64,000 nucleotides of DNA. It comes from an uncultured Bdellovibrionales bacterium. GTDB taxonomy: Bacteria > Bdellovibrionota > FAC87 > UBA2466. The notes beneath the pieces were generated by a model. The model was not told the origin of the DNA. It saw nothing but the letters and a program-made list of their open reading frames with translations, and did no database searches. The position numbers were made by a program, and so were the translations under genes. The DNA lies in NCBI GenBank assembly GCA_937903155.1, contig CALCZU010000081.1, positions 1-64,000 on the forward strand, written 5' to 3'. Numbering within the stretch: position 1 is the first letter of the stretch; each line of letters opens with the position of its first letter. Shown here piece by piece: positions 44,093-52,479 of this stretch.

Positions 44093-44746
44093 TTGCCAAA
44101 GAAAAAGCTAAAAAACGCGCTCATTGATGAAGTAGCGCTATCGCTGCTTCCGCCCAAGCCCAGAAAAGCGGACAGGACGAAGGTTCTCATCGTTGAAGCT
44201 GCGATAAAAAACTACGCTACGTTCGGATTTGATCAAACAACGTTTGATAAAGTTGCTCACACGGCAGGAATATCCCGGCCGCTCGTAATGCATTATTTTA
44301 AAGATAAAGAAGAACTTCTTTTTTTAGCGATCCGGCATATTCGCCTTCTTTTTCAGAGAATGGCGATCGAATCGATTCGATCAAGCGATTCTCCTCCGAA
44401 ACAACTCGAAGCTTACGTGCGTTCGACCTTTGAATGGATTCGGAAGTTTCCCACACATGCACAGAGTTGGTTGTATTTTTACTATGCCACTTCAATTCGT
44501 TCGAAATTCAAAGATTTGAATTCGGAGCTTGTAGAAATGGGCCGTCTTAGAATTGCTGCCATTTTAGAAGAAGGAAATAAACAGAAAAAATGGTCTGTCA
44601 AAAATGCCGGCGTCACTGCGAAGAGAATTCAAACGGTGATTACGGGGGCTCTGGTCGCAGCGGTCACTGAAGATCTTCCTGTCTCCCTTCGCGACTTTGA
44701 AGCCGATATTTTGGATTTCTGTAACCAGACTGTGACGCTCAAGTAA
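44093..44746 (+). CDS. TetR-family transcriptional regulator
   Basis: A 217-residue regulator. The TTG start has GGAG seven bases upstream. The TetR DNA-binding domain lies at ~30-75: IVEAAIKNYATFGFDQTTFD then GISRPLVMHYFKDKEELL. The C-terminal ligand domain is helical. It ends two bases before the convergent GNAT-like gene. Target and ligand unknown; upstream gap 43930-44092 holds no clear operator. Confidence 0.85.
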   Translation: MPKKKLKNALIDEVALSLLPPKPRKADRTKVLIVEAAIKNYATFGFDQTTFDKVAHTAGISRPLVMHYFKDKEELLFLAIRHIRLLFQRMAIESIRSSDSPPKQLEAYVRSTFEWIRKFPTHAQSWLYFYYATSIRSKFKDLNSELVEMGRLRIAAILEEGNKQKKWSVKNAGVTAKRIQTVITGALVAAVTEDLPVSLRDFEADILDFCNQTVTLK

Positions 44747-44748
44747 AT

Positions 44749-46110
44749 TTATTCTTGCGACCTCGCCCGATGTCCCAAGGTTAATCGAGACATCAGCCTT
44801 CTCAACTGACCTGTTTCGGCTTGGGTCCAAAGAGGACGGGAGGACAACGAATCGATTGTCCTTTGAAATCGATCGGGTGTCAGCCATAAAAGCCACATTT
44901 TGATGCCGTCGTCTGTCTCTACGGGCGCAAAGTCCTTCATCTTCTCAAAACCTAAAGACTCATAAAGTCTGCAGCCAACTTTATCCCCATAAGTATAAAA
45001 AACTTTTCCTCGAAGGTTGTATTCGGGCGAATTTTTGGGATCAAATGTAGCTCGCAAAAGTGAAATGAAGATTTTCTTAAATACTGCGGGATTACAGTCT
45101 TTGCGAATTGCAAAATTTCCGGGCTCGATTGCTTCGCCGAATAAATGCTGAAAACCGTCTTTATCCCATTCAAGAACCCCTTTTTCTTTTCGACGTAATT
45201 TTGCGGAAGGTCGAGGAAAAATCGCTTTGAAGAATTTTTCCACCGGAAGGAGTCTTTGAACAAATGTTAGGATGGGATTGGCTAAACCGTAGGGTAATCG
45301 AAAGGACCACTTTGCCTTTTTTTTAACTTGAGTGACATCCGGTAAATGCGGATAGAGTTCTTTGTAACGATTGTGCACATCCGGCCCGTAAGAGATGAGT
45401 CTTAGGGTGCCTAAAAGTTCGCCTTTTTCGCCGTTATCTGTTCTCTCGAGGACATTAATATAGGTTGAAGCGTCCCAATAGATCTCTGCGTTTTCTTTTA
45501 ACTCTTCTAGAATCGTGGCAAATTTTCGGCGGGAATAGTGCTGAAGCGCAAAATCCAATGACTCTTTTTGCTCCGCTTGAATCTTTTCTTTGTTTTTTCC
45601 CGGGGACCAACGAGACAAGAGGTGATCTAAAATGAGTAAATTCATTTTACATGTGAGCGGAGCAGAACTTTGCTGGAACCAGTCAGGTATCTCAAGGGGA
45701 AGATCGCTTGGAATTTTTCCTTCGAACGGTTTATTGACGTCTGAAATCCAAAATCCATAAGTTTCGCGAACCCAAGTCTCAAACTCTTTTGGAAGTCCTT
45801 GGCGATACTCAATCGTATTTACTTCAACAATATGGTTTTCTTCGTAGAATTTCCTAGAAACGCTGTAAGCTGTCCAAGGGGTTCCAGAGCTATCGCGAAG
45901 GGAAGTGGGGATATTTGTGATGGGCCTCTCGATGACTTCATCAGCGACTCGCTCAGGATTAAACAAATTTTCGAAGGACTCTGGACAACCCGGAGGGACC
46001 TTTGGAGGCTTTGAGCGAATGGCAAAACTCGGGACAGTAAGCGCAATTCCCAGAATCGCTAAAAGGAAGCAGTTTTTATGAAAGAAGCGCACTTCATAGA
46101 GACTGAACAA
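44749..46110 (-). CDS. Exported GNAT-like acyltransferase domain protein
   Basis: A 453-residue protein. After a signal peptide-like segment (CFLLAILGIALTVPSFA) comes a ~150-residue N-terminal part, then a region resembling a GNAT acyltransferase (FeeM/autoinducer-synthase type): ELLGTLRLISYG, AIEPGNFAIRKDCNPAVF then KKIFISLL, and the end VGCRLYESLGFEKM, a typical GNAT final motif. GNATs use acyl-CoA or acyl-ACP in the cytoplasm, so a signal peptide is odd. Start is a TTG at 46110 or an internal GTG near 46092. It follows the gene at 46127 by 16 bases. Confidence 0.62.
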   Translation of the reverse strand: MFSLYEVRFFHKNCFLLAILGIALTVPSFAIRSKPPKVPPGCPESFENLFNPERVADEVIERPITNIPTSLRDSSGTPWTAYSVSRKFYEENHIVEVNTIEYRQGLPKEFETWVRETYGFWISDVNKPFEGKIPSDLPLEIPDWFQQSSAPLTCKMNLLILDHLLSRWSPGKNKEKIQAEQKESLDFALQHYSRRKFATILEELKENAEIYWDASTYINVLERTDNGEKGELLGTLRLISYGPDVHNRYKELYPHLPDVTQVKKKAKWSFRLPYGLANPILTFVQRLLPVEKFFKAIFPRPSAKLRRKEKGVLEWDKDGFQHLFGEAIEPGNFAIRKDCNPAVFKKIFISLLRATFDPKNSPEYNLRGKVFYTYGDKVGCRLYESLGFEKMKDFAPVETDDGIKMWLLWLTPDRFQRTIDSLSSRPLWTQAETGQLRRLMSRLTLGHRARSQE

Positions 46111-46126
46111 TACCTGATACGTTGTG

Positions 46127-46489
46127 TCAATATGTTGGCGCAGCGGCCGCCTGGTTCGCTCTCGCTATACGGCGACACGACCAGATTTTTCCCCATCCAA
46201 AGAGCATTTCATTTTCTTTTGAAAATGAAAGATTGGCGCCGCTCGCAAGCGAATATCGGGTTTCTCCGTCTTTAAATCGGGTACGAGCCGGTGCGCCCGA
46301 GTGGATTTCTTCGCCATGATTGATGACGAGTCGATCTCGGACTGTGTCGAGCTGTATTTCCGGATTTTTTTTATCTTTGCAAACTTCATTTTGACACTGA
46401 CACAGAAATTGTCCCGAGTGTTCGGGTAGAATTTCTGTTGCACTCAAAGGAACCGAAACTAAAAACAATAACGCTAATAAATGATTCAT
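46127..46489 (-). CDS. Small secreted protein, function unknown
   Basis: A 120-residue protein with a signal peptide (MNHLLALLFLVSVPLSA). Four cysteines (LCQCQNEVC and WSCRR) probably form disulphides. No family recognised. Lies 16 bases upstream of the GNAT-like gene in the same direction, so likely cotranscribed. Confidence 0.65.
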   Translation of the reverse strand: MNHLLALLFLVSVPLSATEILPEHSGQFLCQCQNEVCKDKKNPEIQLDTVRDRLVINHGEEIHSGAPARTRFKDGETRYSLASGANLSFSKENEMLFGWGKIWSCRRIARANQAAAAPTY

Positions 46490-46609
46490 GCGGCGATGTT
46501 CGAACTTTTCTTAATCCACGGCAAGGCGCAGAGAATTAAAAAATGAGTGGTTTGCCGTTCTCTTTCGACGTTTGTGCTTTAACGAGGCTGGAACTTTGAA
46601 AAAACTGCC

Positions 46610-47068
46610 CTAAAAGGGTCGACCGCCGTTGATAGATTGAACCATATCGACTCCGAAACCACCGTTCTGACAGCGAATATCACCCATAAGATAACCCTCG
46701 CTTTCCAGAACTTCGACGGTCGCGTAAATGCCGCTCTTAGGGTCCGAGTTTGCACCCAGAGAGCTGCCGGCAACTCCCATGGCCAAAGTGCCGCCGGGAG
46801 GAATCGTTCGGTAGCTTGTGGAATTGGTGCAAAGGTTAGCAGTCGAACAAGTTGCCGAACCATGTCCCCACTGACCGGCCAAAATATAAAGTGGGGCCGA
46901 GTTCGCGTTAGCAATCACTTTGATAGTCACTGTTTGGGTGACACTACTGGGATTACTGAGTTGAACATAAACGTAAGGACCCAAGCAGACTGCGGTACTA
47001 AATTTTCGTGCTTCCGCCATTGAAAAACAGGGGATTAGCAATCCACTCAGTAGAAAAAAGTATTTCAT
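46610..47068 (-). CDS. Small secreted protein, intact paralogue of the 6.7-kb remnant
   Basis: A 152-residue protein with a signal peptide (MKYFFLLSGLLIPCFSMA). The mature part is beta-rich, begins CLGPYVYVQLSN then VTQTVTIKV, has three more cysteines (SATCSTANLC, DIRCQNG) and ends SINGGRPF. The TVTIKV pattern and Gly-rich turns fit an immunoglobulin-like sandwich. A truncated copy lies at 6737-7066. Confidence 0.72.
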   Translation of the reverse strand: MKYFFLLSGLLIPCFSMAEARKFSTAVCLGPYVYVQLSNPSSVTQTVTIKVIANANSAPLYILAGQWGHGSATCSTANLCTNSTSYRTIPPGGTLAMGVAGSSLGANSDPKSGIYATVEVLESEGYLMGDIRCQNGGFGVDMVQSINGGRPF

Positions 47069-47184
47069 AAAATTTCTCAGACTTCCCTTAATCGAGGTCT
47101 TCTTAGAATACCTGGGAATTGTGAAGGAATTATGTAGTTGTCTCTCGCGTTCTCTGCAGGCACGGAAAAGGGCGGGATATCGAC

Positions 47185-47214
47185 GAGATGGATGCCTAAA
47201 CTGACATCCATCTC
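47185..47214 (-). terminator. Hairpin downstream of the gene at 47226
   Basis: GAGATGGATG (47185-47194) and CATCCATCTC (47205-47214) form a perfect 10-base stem around a 10-base loop, 11 bases past the stop of the minus-strand gene. There is no T-run, so it may be an mRNA-stabilising hairpin instead of an intrinsic terminator. Confidence 0.5.
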
Positions 47215-47225
47215 CCTTGACGTGA

Positions 47226-47522
47226 TTAATCGACCAGACATTTAACGTCGCTTGTTTCTAAAACGAACTTAGCGGGACCCGGAATGTGTACGGGCTGGTA
47301 TCTCACTTGAACAACTACTTCGCAGAGTCCTGACCTCACGATGTAGCTGTCGTCTTTTTCGACGTGCTGGATCGACTTGATTTGAGAACCCGCGCCCAAT
47401 TTCTGCGCGACGGTTTGGCAGTTTAAAATAGCATTGATCTCGCGAGCCGATTGGTAGTACGGGGGAAGCGCGGCAAACGTTGTTAAGCTGGTAAGTGTTA
47501 AGAGTAAGAATAAGTGTTTCAT
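47226..47522 (-). CDS. Small secreted protein, function unknown
   Basis: A 98-residue protein; the ATG at 47522 has AAAGGA upstream and starts a signal peptide (KHLFLLLTLTSLTTFAA). The mature part has three cysteines (LNCQT, GLCEV, VKCLVD) and strand-like VVVQVRYQPVHI. No family recognised. Confidence 0.7.
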   Translation of the reverse strand: MKHLFLLLTLTSLTTFAALPPYYQSAREINAILNCQTVAQKLGAGSQIKSIQHVEKDDSYIVRSGLCEVVVQVRYQPVHIPGPAKFVLETSDVKCLVD

Positions 47523-47657
47523 TTTGTTTTTCCTTTTGTTGTGTTCAGATAAGAAAAGTCTCATCTGTTGTTGTCAGTTATGCGGCAGAGTGTTTCAGAC
47601 ATCAAATTTTTTGAAACATTGTGTTTCAAAATCTGAAACTTCGAATGCAGAAAAATT

Positions 47658-48761
47658 TTATTTCGAGAGGAGATAATTCGCGATGAAAGTATCTCCGTCC
47701 AGTTCGGGAGAAGGAGTTTGCGTATCCGTCGTAATTACGACGGTAAGGCTTTGATCCGGAATCAGATAGACAAACTGCCCGCCATGGCCCCACATTTTGT
47801 ACACTCGGTGGCCTTGGATAGAGGTAATCCAAAATAAGTATCCGTAATTGTATTCAGGGTGATCGGTCTGAACGGCGGGAGTAAAACTTTGTTGAATCCA
47901 TTCTGTTGGAATGACGGCTTGTCCTTTCCATATTCCATTTTGCAAATACAGTTTACCCAATTTTAGAAGATTTCGAGGCGTCAGATAAAGATTATACCCG
48001 CCCGAAAAAAAACCTTGGGGGTCTCGTCCCCAATGCTGAAAATCAATCCCGACCGGATGAAATAAATATTTTACGGCAAAATCACACGTCGAAAGATGGG
48101 ACGCTTTCGTAAGAACAGCGGAAAGCAAGTGAGTATTGCCGGTGCTGTAGTTAAAATGTTTTCCCGCGATATGGATTTGGGCAAGATTTAAAATTGCCTG
48201 TATCCAATTCGGTTGTGTTTCAATCTGATCTTCTGTTTCATCTTCAATCCAATGAGAACCCGATGTCATCGTTAGGAGTTGTCGGACCGTCGAGTTTCTT
48301 TTTAAAAGCGGAACAGAAAATTCGTCCGAAAGAATGTCGTGAATTTTGGTGTCGATGCTTCGAATATATCCCTCTCGAATGGCAATTCCGATGAGACCTC
48401 CTAAGAGGGATTTTGAAGTCGAATGAATGTTGTGACTATGATTTATCTGGCTCCCATTAAAATAACGCTCATAAACTAAAGCATCGTTTTTAAGAACTAA
48501 GAAACTGAGAGTTCGGCTTGAGGTGGTAAGTGCTATAGCTCCTGCGTCGAGTCTCTGACTTTGCATCCCCTGACTTTCGGGAGTCGCCAGCTTCCAATCC
48601 TCTAGGTTGGAATCGGATGCAAAGTAGGTCTGATTATTTTCGTAAAATTCTGTGACCTCGGACGGCTTTGGCGAAAGCTTTTCACAAATGTTTTCTGACG
48701 CTGTGGCAGTGACGACACAGCTCATCAAAAAAATAGAGATGCGATTTTTTGAAGGGAACAT
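47658..48761 (-). CDS. Exported serine hydrolase, class C beta-lactamase family (PF00144)
   Basis: A 367-residue serine hydrolase with signal peptide (ISIFLMSCVVTATA). The three active-site motifs of the beta-lactamase/DD-peptidase/esterase family are present: S-x-x-K in HSTSKSLLGG near residue 115, Y-x-N in YSTGN near 205, and HGG in MWGHGGQF near 330 in place of KTG. The HGG form and overall length are closest to 6-aminohexanoate-dimer hydrolase (NylB)/esterase types, so an esterase or amidase is likelier than a lactamase. Confidence 0.82.
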   Translation of the reverse strand: MFPSKNRISIFLMSCVVTATASENICEKLSPKPSEVTEFYENNQTYFASDSNLEDWKLATPESQGMQSQRLDAGAIALTTSSRTLSFLVLKNDALVYERYFNGSQINHSHNIHSTSKSLLGGLIGIAIREGYIRSIDTKIHDILSDEFSVPLLKRNSTVRQLLTMTSGSHWIEDETEDQIETQPNWIQAILNLAQIHIAGKHFNYSTGNTHLLSAVLTKASHLSTCDFAVKYLFHPVGIDFQHWGRDPQGFFSGGYNLYLTPRNLLKLGKLYLQNGIWKGQAVIPTEWIQQSFTPAVQTDHPEYNYGYLFWITSIQGHRVYKMWGHGGQFVYLIPDQSLTVVITTDTQTPSPELDGDTFIANYLLSK

Positions 48762-48868
48762 GAAGACGGTTATTCTATTCTTTTTTTACAAAAGAAAAAA
48801 GCCACTTGAAAACTTTCAATTTTTCAAAGATTTCGATACACTTACTTTTCAACCAAGGGGAAACCTCA

Positions 48869-49162
48869 ATGAAAAAGTTTTTACTTTTTGTCATGTTAGT
48901 GGCTTTAGCAGGATGTGCAACGCTCGAAGAACGATTAGCAAAGCGTGTCGGCTGCGATCCGACTAAAGTCGTCGTGAAAAATCGCACGAGCGTTCCGGCA
49001 TATAGTCAGTACAATTTTACTTGCGATGGCACGGCTTATGTTTGCAGGGATGCCCCATTTCACAGCAGTTGCGACGTTGAGGCCAGTGCTACTTCCGCAA
49101 CGACCGCGACTCCTGCTCCTGTCAAAGAAGAAAAGCCAGCCGGAAAAACGAAAAAGAAATAA
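48869..49162 (+). CDS. Small lipoprotein, function unknown
   Basis: A 97-residue lipoprotein with signal MKKFLLFVMLVALAGC (lipobox LAGC). The mature part has four further cysteines (GCDPT, FTCDG, YVCRD, SSCDV) and a Thr/Ala/Pro/Lys-rich tail. The ATG at 48869 is preceded by AAGGGGAAA; the frame upstream is rejected. Convergent with the gene at 49176. Confidence 0.72.
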   Translation: MKKFLLFVMLVALAGCATLEERLAKRVGCDPTKVVVKNRTSVPAYSQYNFTCDGTAYVCRDAPFHSSCDVEASATSATTATPAPVKEEKPAGKTKKK

Positions 49163-49175
49163 GCGTCGGACAGTG

Positions 49176-51365
49176 TTAGAAACTAGTCGTGTGTTCTAAT
49201 ACAGAAGGTCTTTGCCTCGAGCCACAACCTGCTCTGCAAACAGAAAGCCACTCAGTCCAACGTGGCGAATTATTATCGCGGTGATACGATATGTAGGCGT
49301 CACAGCATTCCTGACAGCTTTTATAGCCTCTATTGTCGCGCATACACATCAGTGGATCTCGAGGTTCAGCTTTTTCATTTGTCACTTCGGTAAATTTACA
49401 TTTTCCACATCCGGGCGGCAATCCCATTGTTTTACAAGCAAGATCACCTTGCAAGTTCAACTGGTCTAAAATTTCGTTGTTAGCGGGTAGGTTTTTCTTC
49501 ATTTCCCCCGTACAGCCCAATGGGGCAGGATTTGCATTCTGAGGTTCAAAGACGCAATAACCCTTTCCCCTGATTTTAAGGACATTGATGGCATGTCCAT
49601 GGGAGATTCCGTCGCACGCTACGATGAGCTTAAAACAACTTCCCTGGAGGCCTTGCTGAGCGCACGCATCTAGAAATTGATCTGCAGAATCCTCGCAGCT
49701 TTTGTAAGCCGTGTAGGGTGTGCTGGTGTCATTACATACATTTGAGACTATTGTGGACGCTTTACTCCAGCTGCAACCTGAGGCTTCGTATTTGTCTGCT
49801 TCTGCAATCAAGCTTTTGAGCCGATCGCATGGGACATGCCGAAGCATCATCGGAGTAAGCTCGAGTTTTCTCAAAGTATTCAGCTCAGTCGGAGACAATT
49901 CACAGCATTTTGCAACCGCTCGCTTCGCTTTACGTTCAGCCTCAGGAGAATTGCAAATTTCAGCATAGATGACCGACGGTTTTTTTCTTAAGGCCAACCA
50001 ATCTGCTTTTTCATTGGGTTTAACCTCTCTTTTTAGACAAGTTTTATAAGCCCTTTCGATATTCATTTCGCTTTCTCGTAAGACTGCCTCTGGGCTGTAA
50101 CAAATGTGGTGTTCGAGAGTTTGCGTGGGAATCGTAACCAAAGTCACCCAGTAGTTTAATTGATCTGAACTGGGCGGATGACCAAGGCATTTCATAAAAC
50201 TCGTATAGACGACTCGACCTCTCCCCGGATCTGCAGCTTCACCCGAGTTACAAATACTTACCCAAACTTGGGATAAGGGATAACCCTCTCCGGCTTGTAA
50301 CCAAGCATCGAATTCTTCTGGCGTTCCTTCCCGCCCCAAGCAAGTTGAATAAGCTTTTTTAATAATCGCAAGTCTCTCAAAATCTTCAGAGCGAGGGATA
50401 ACGGCCTCGGGCGACGCAACGGGAGTAGAAGCCGGCGCCGTCGTCAGCGGGTTCGTACAAGCGGGGCCTGGTTCTGTTTCCGGATCGGGTTCTTGTTCTT
50501 CGGCGGCAGGGGATGGGGACGGACTTTCGCTAGGCGTGGGAGTCGGTGTTTCACTCGGTGTTGGTTCCTCGTTTGGGACATCTGGACTCGGACTCGGGGA
50601 GGTTTCCCCTACTCGCGTAGACGATTCCTCTTCCGCCACAGGACTTGGCTCAGGGGTTGGACTTGCATCCGGGGAACACTCGCCGGAGCAGTTCAAATAA
50701 TTTTCGTTTATTTCACAAACGGTATTTCCGCAAACCGGTCCGCCGTACCCACAGTCAGAAGGGCAAGTAGACTGAGTTTCGCCCATATCGCAAACGTTAT
50801 CTCCGCATCCTGTCGAAGTGATAAAAGTGATTGCGTTACTAAATCCTTTTTTAGATGGGACCTGGCATTCGTACAATGTGTGTGCCTCTAAATTATTTAA
50901 CTCAAATGATCCTACCGATGGATCTTCCAGATATTGGTATAAGTCTGGATAATACGAATTATTAACCCGGCATTGTACAAACGTGGGGCTATAGTAGTCG
51001 GGGCTATTGTCAATGAGGGTGAGGGTAACCCTGCGACCTATCGTAGGAGAACCTATCATTAATATTGGTGCGGGGCTGGGTGACGAAGATGGCGAGGGGG
51101 ATACTTCGACCTCAGAAATCGGAGATGGTTCTGGCGAAGATGAAGGCGACGGTTCGAAATCAGAATTTTCTTCCCGGGTGTTTTCCTCCTGAATCGGACT
51201 CGCAACGGGTAATGAACTTCTTACGGTTTGCGAGTCAGCGTCTGACTTTAAAAAAGTGAAAGCTTTTGATGCCAATGCGTTCGCCTGTTCGGGCGTCGTA
51301 CCACAGCCGTTTAAGACTGGAAAAAAGACAATGACAGAAAGAAAAATAAGAAAAGCTTTGCTCAC
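49176..51365 (-). CDS. Large Cys-rich lipoprotein with DUF4214-like repeats
   Basis: A 729-residue lipoprotein, signal ending in the box LNGC near residue 21. Ser/Pro/Glu-rich linkers (residues ~65-105 and ~235-320) surround a beta domain and two Cys knots (CGDNVCDMGETQSTCPSDC and CGNTVCEINENYLNCSGEC) like those of Myxobacterial surface proteins. Three ~40-residue units with (Y/C)xxCLxRxxxxxExxxW and EICNSxEA (343-480) resemble DUF4214. A Cys-rich C-terminal domain (~500-725) contains HGHAINVLKI, strand-like as in a papain-fold His site. GTG start with GGGGGA upstream. Probably exposed at the surface. Confidence 0.75.
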   Translation of the reverse strand: MSKAFLIFLSVIVFFPVLNGCGTTPEQANALASKAFTFLKSDADSQTVRSSLPVASPIQEENTREENSDFEPSPSSSPEPSPISEVEVSPSPSSSPSPAPILMIGSPTIGRRVTLTLIDNSPDYYSPTFVQCRVNNSYYPDLYQYLEDPSVGSFELNNLEAHTLYECQVPSKKGFSNAITFITSTGCGDNVCDMGETQSTCPSDCGYGGPVCGNTVCEINENYLNCSGECSPDASPTPEPSPVAEEESSTRVGETSPSPSPDVPNEEPTPSETPTPTPSESPSPSPAAEEQEPDPETEPGPACTNPLTTAPASTPVASPEAVIPRSEDFERLAIIKKAYSTCLGREGTPEEFDAWLQAGEGYPLSQVWVSICNSGEAADPGRGRVVYTSFMKCLGHPPSSDQLNYWVTLVTIPTQTLEHHICYSPEAVLRESEMNIERAYKTCLKREVKPNEKADWLALRKKPSVIYAEICNSPEAERKAKRAVAKCCELSPTELNTLRKLELTPMMLRHVPCDRLKSLIAEADKYEASGCSWSKASTIVSNVCNDTSTPYTAYKSCEDSADQFLDACAQQGLQGSCFKLIVACDGISHGHAINVLKIRGKGYCVFEPQNANPAPLGCTGEMKKNLPANNEILDQLNLQGDLACKTMGLPPGCGKCKFTEVTNEKAEPRDPLMCMRDNRGYKSCQECCDAYISYHRDNNSPRWTEWLSVCRAGCGSRQRPSVLEHTTSF

Positions 51366-51381
51366 GAGGTTCCCCCGGAAA

Positions 51382-51399
51382 GAATGACAAATGTCATTC
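51382..51399. promoter_or_regulatory. Perfect dyad upstream of the DUF4214 lipoprotein gene
   Basis: GAATGACA and TGTCATTC flank AA, an 18-base inverted repeat 17 bases ahead of the GTG start. The position suits an operator for the lipoprotein gene. The centre ACAAATGT equals that of the dyad at 30703, with different outer arms. The rest of 51366-51640 holds nothing I recognise. Confidence 0.5.
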
Positions 51400-51640
51400 G
51401 AACACTTTTTTGTTTTGGAAAAATGTCAGAAAAATGAAATTTTCTTCACTATTGCCGAACAGCCACAGTTTTTTAAAACCTTATGGTGTCCATTGAATGG
51501 AGTCGAACGGAAGTCCGAAAAATCCCAACTTTTTCTCTGGAAAACCTGCCTCTAAATCGCATCAAATCACATCATGTTTTGTTCGAGGATGTTCGTCGCC
51601 GACATTTAATTCTTCGGTAAGCTTTAAATTGAGGTGATGA

Positions 51641-52462
51641 ATGAATACAGCTTTGGAAAGACCAACCTTTGAAAAATTCTACTCTCCCGATGTCGTCATT
51701 GATCGTCGGACACTTGCGCAAGGAGAGGTTTTTATTGTGCGGGATGATTTATTAGAAGGTGGAAGCAAACAGCGGGCAGCGGTTCCTTTTTTAAAGATTT
51801 TAAACAAAAAGGGTTTCAAAGAATTTGTTTATGCGAGTCCCTTTGCGGGATTTGCGCAAGTGGCTCTGGCGGCGAGTTGTCGTCAGTTAGGCGTGAAATG
51901 CCGACTATATTGCGAGCAAGATCCGCACGCCGCGCGACCAGGAACGCCTCATGCATTTACCCAGCTTGCAAAGAGTTTTGGGGCAAGCATTCAGATTGAA
52001 GAGTCTTTGGAAGATGCCGAGATCAAAGCAAGCCGTTATCGCTCCAATCACTCATCCTGCTTTAAAGTTTCTCTCGGATTCAATCATCCCGAATTTAAAT
52101 GCCTGTTTGATCACGAACTTGTGGTTCAATGGAATAAAATTAAGAACACTTTAAACTCTGAGCCAAAGTCGGTTTGGCTCACGGTCGGCAGTGCGACTTT
52201 AGGTCATATTTTTCGCAAGGTGATTCCTTCTCACATTCAATTACGCTGTATTGATGTAGGAGTGCTCGATGCCAATGACATGCGGATTCAAACTTTGCGA
52301 GCGAAGAAAAACGTATTCATTATCCGCGCGCCCGAGTGCTTCGCAGATTTTGCGGCATATCGACCTCCGCTTCCTTCTAATATTCACTATGATGCCAAAG
52401 TCTGGAGGTTTTTTTCAAAGCATGCCGAGAAAGGGGACCTGTGGTGGAATATCGCCCGCTAA
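51641..52462 (+). CDS. Fold-type II PLP-dependent enzyme (ACC deaminase/threonine synthase-like)
   Basis: A 273-residue protein of the tryptophan-synthase-beta superfamily, short for the family (usually 300-400). The PLP Lys lies in RDDLLEGGSKQRA, a match to ACC deaminase/D-cysteine desulfhydrase forms (KRDD...GGNKxR), a phosphate-binding loop TVGSATLG is present, and FVYASPFAGFAQVALAASC fits the central part. GAGGTGATGA precedes the start. Which reaction it carries out is unclear; truncation of the C-terminal part is possible. Confidence 0.75.
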   Translation: MNTALERPTFEKFYSPDVVIDRRTLAQGEVFIVRDDLLEGGSKQRAAVPFLKILNKKGFKEFVYASPFAGFAQVALAASCRQLGVKCRLYCEQDPHAARPGTPHAFTQLAKSFGASIQIEESLEDAEIKASRYRSNHSSCFKVSLGFNHPEFKCLFDHELVVQWNKIKNTLNSEPKSVWLTVGSATLGHIFRKVIPSHIQLRCIDVGVLDANDMRIQTLRAKKNVFIIRAPECFADFAAYRPPLPSNIHYDAKVWRFFSKHAEKGDLWWNIAR

Positions 52463-52479
52463 CTCCAGTGAATGTCTAT

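Noticed and set aside
47658..48761. Classic class C beta-lactamase
   Set aside because: The third motif is HGG instead of KTG and the length fits esterase/NylB types better; it is also far from the blaI-blaR1 pair.
51641..52462. PLP enzyme as a phage or mobile-element cargo gene
   Set aside because: No integrase, transposase, tRNA or repeats lie around it; base composition looks like the neighbours.
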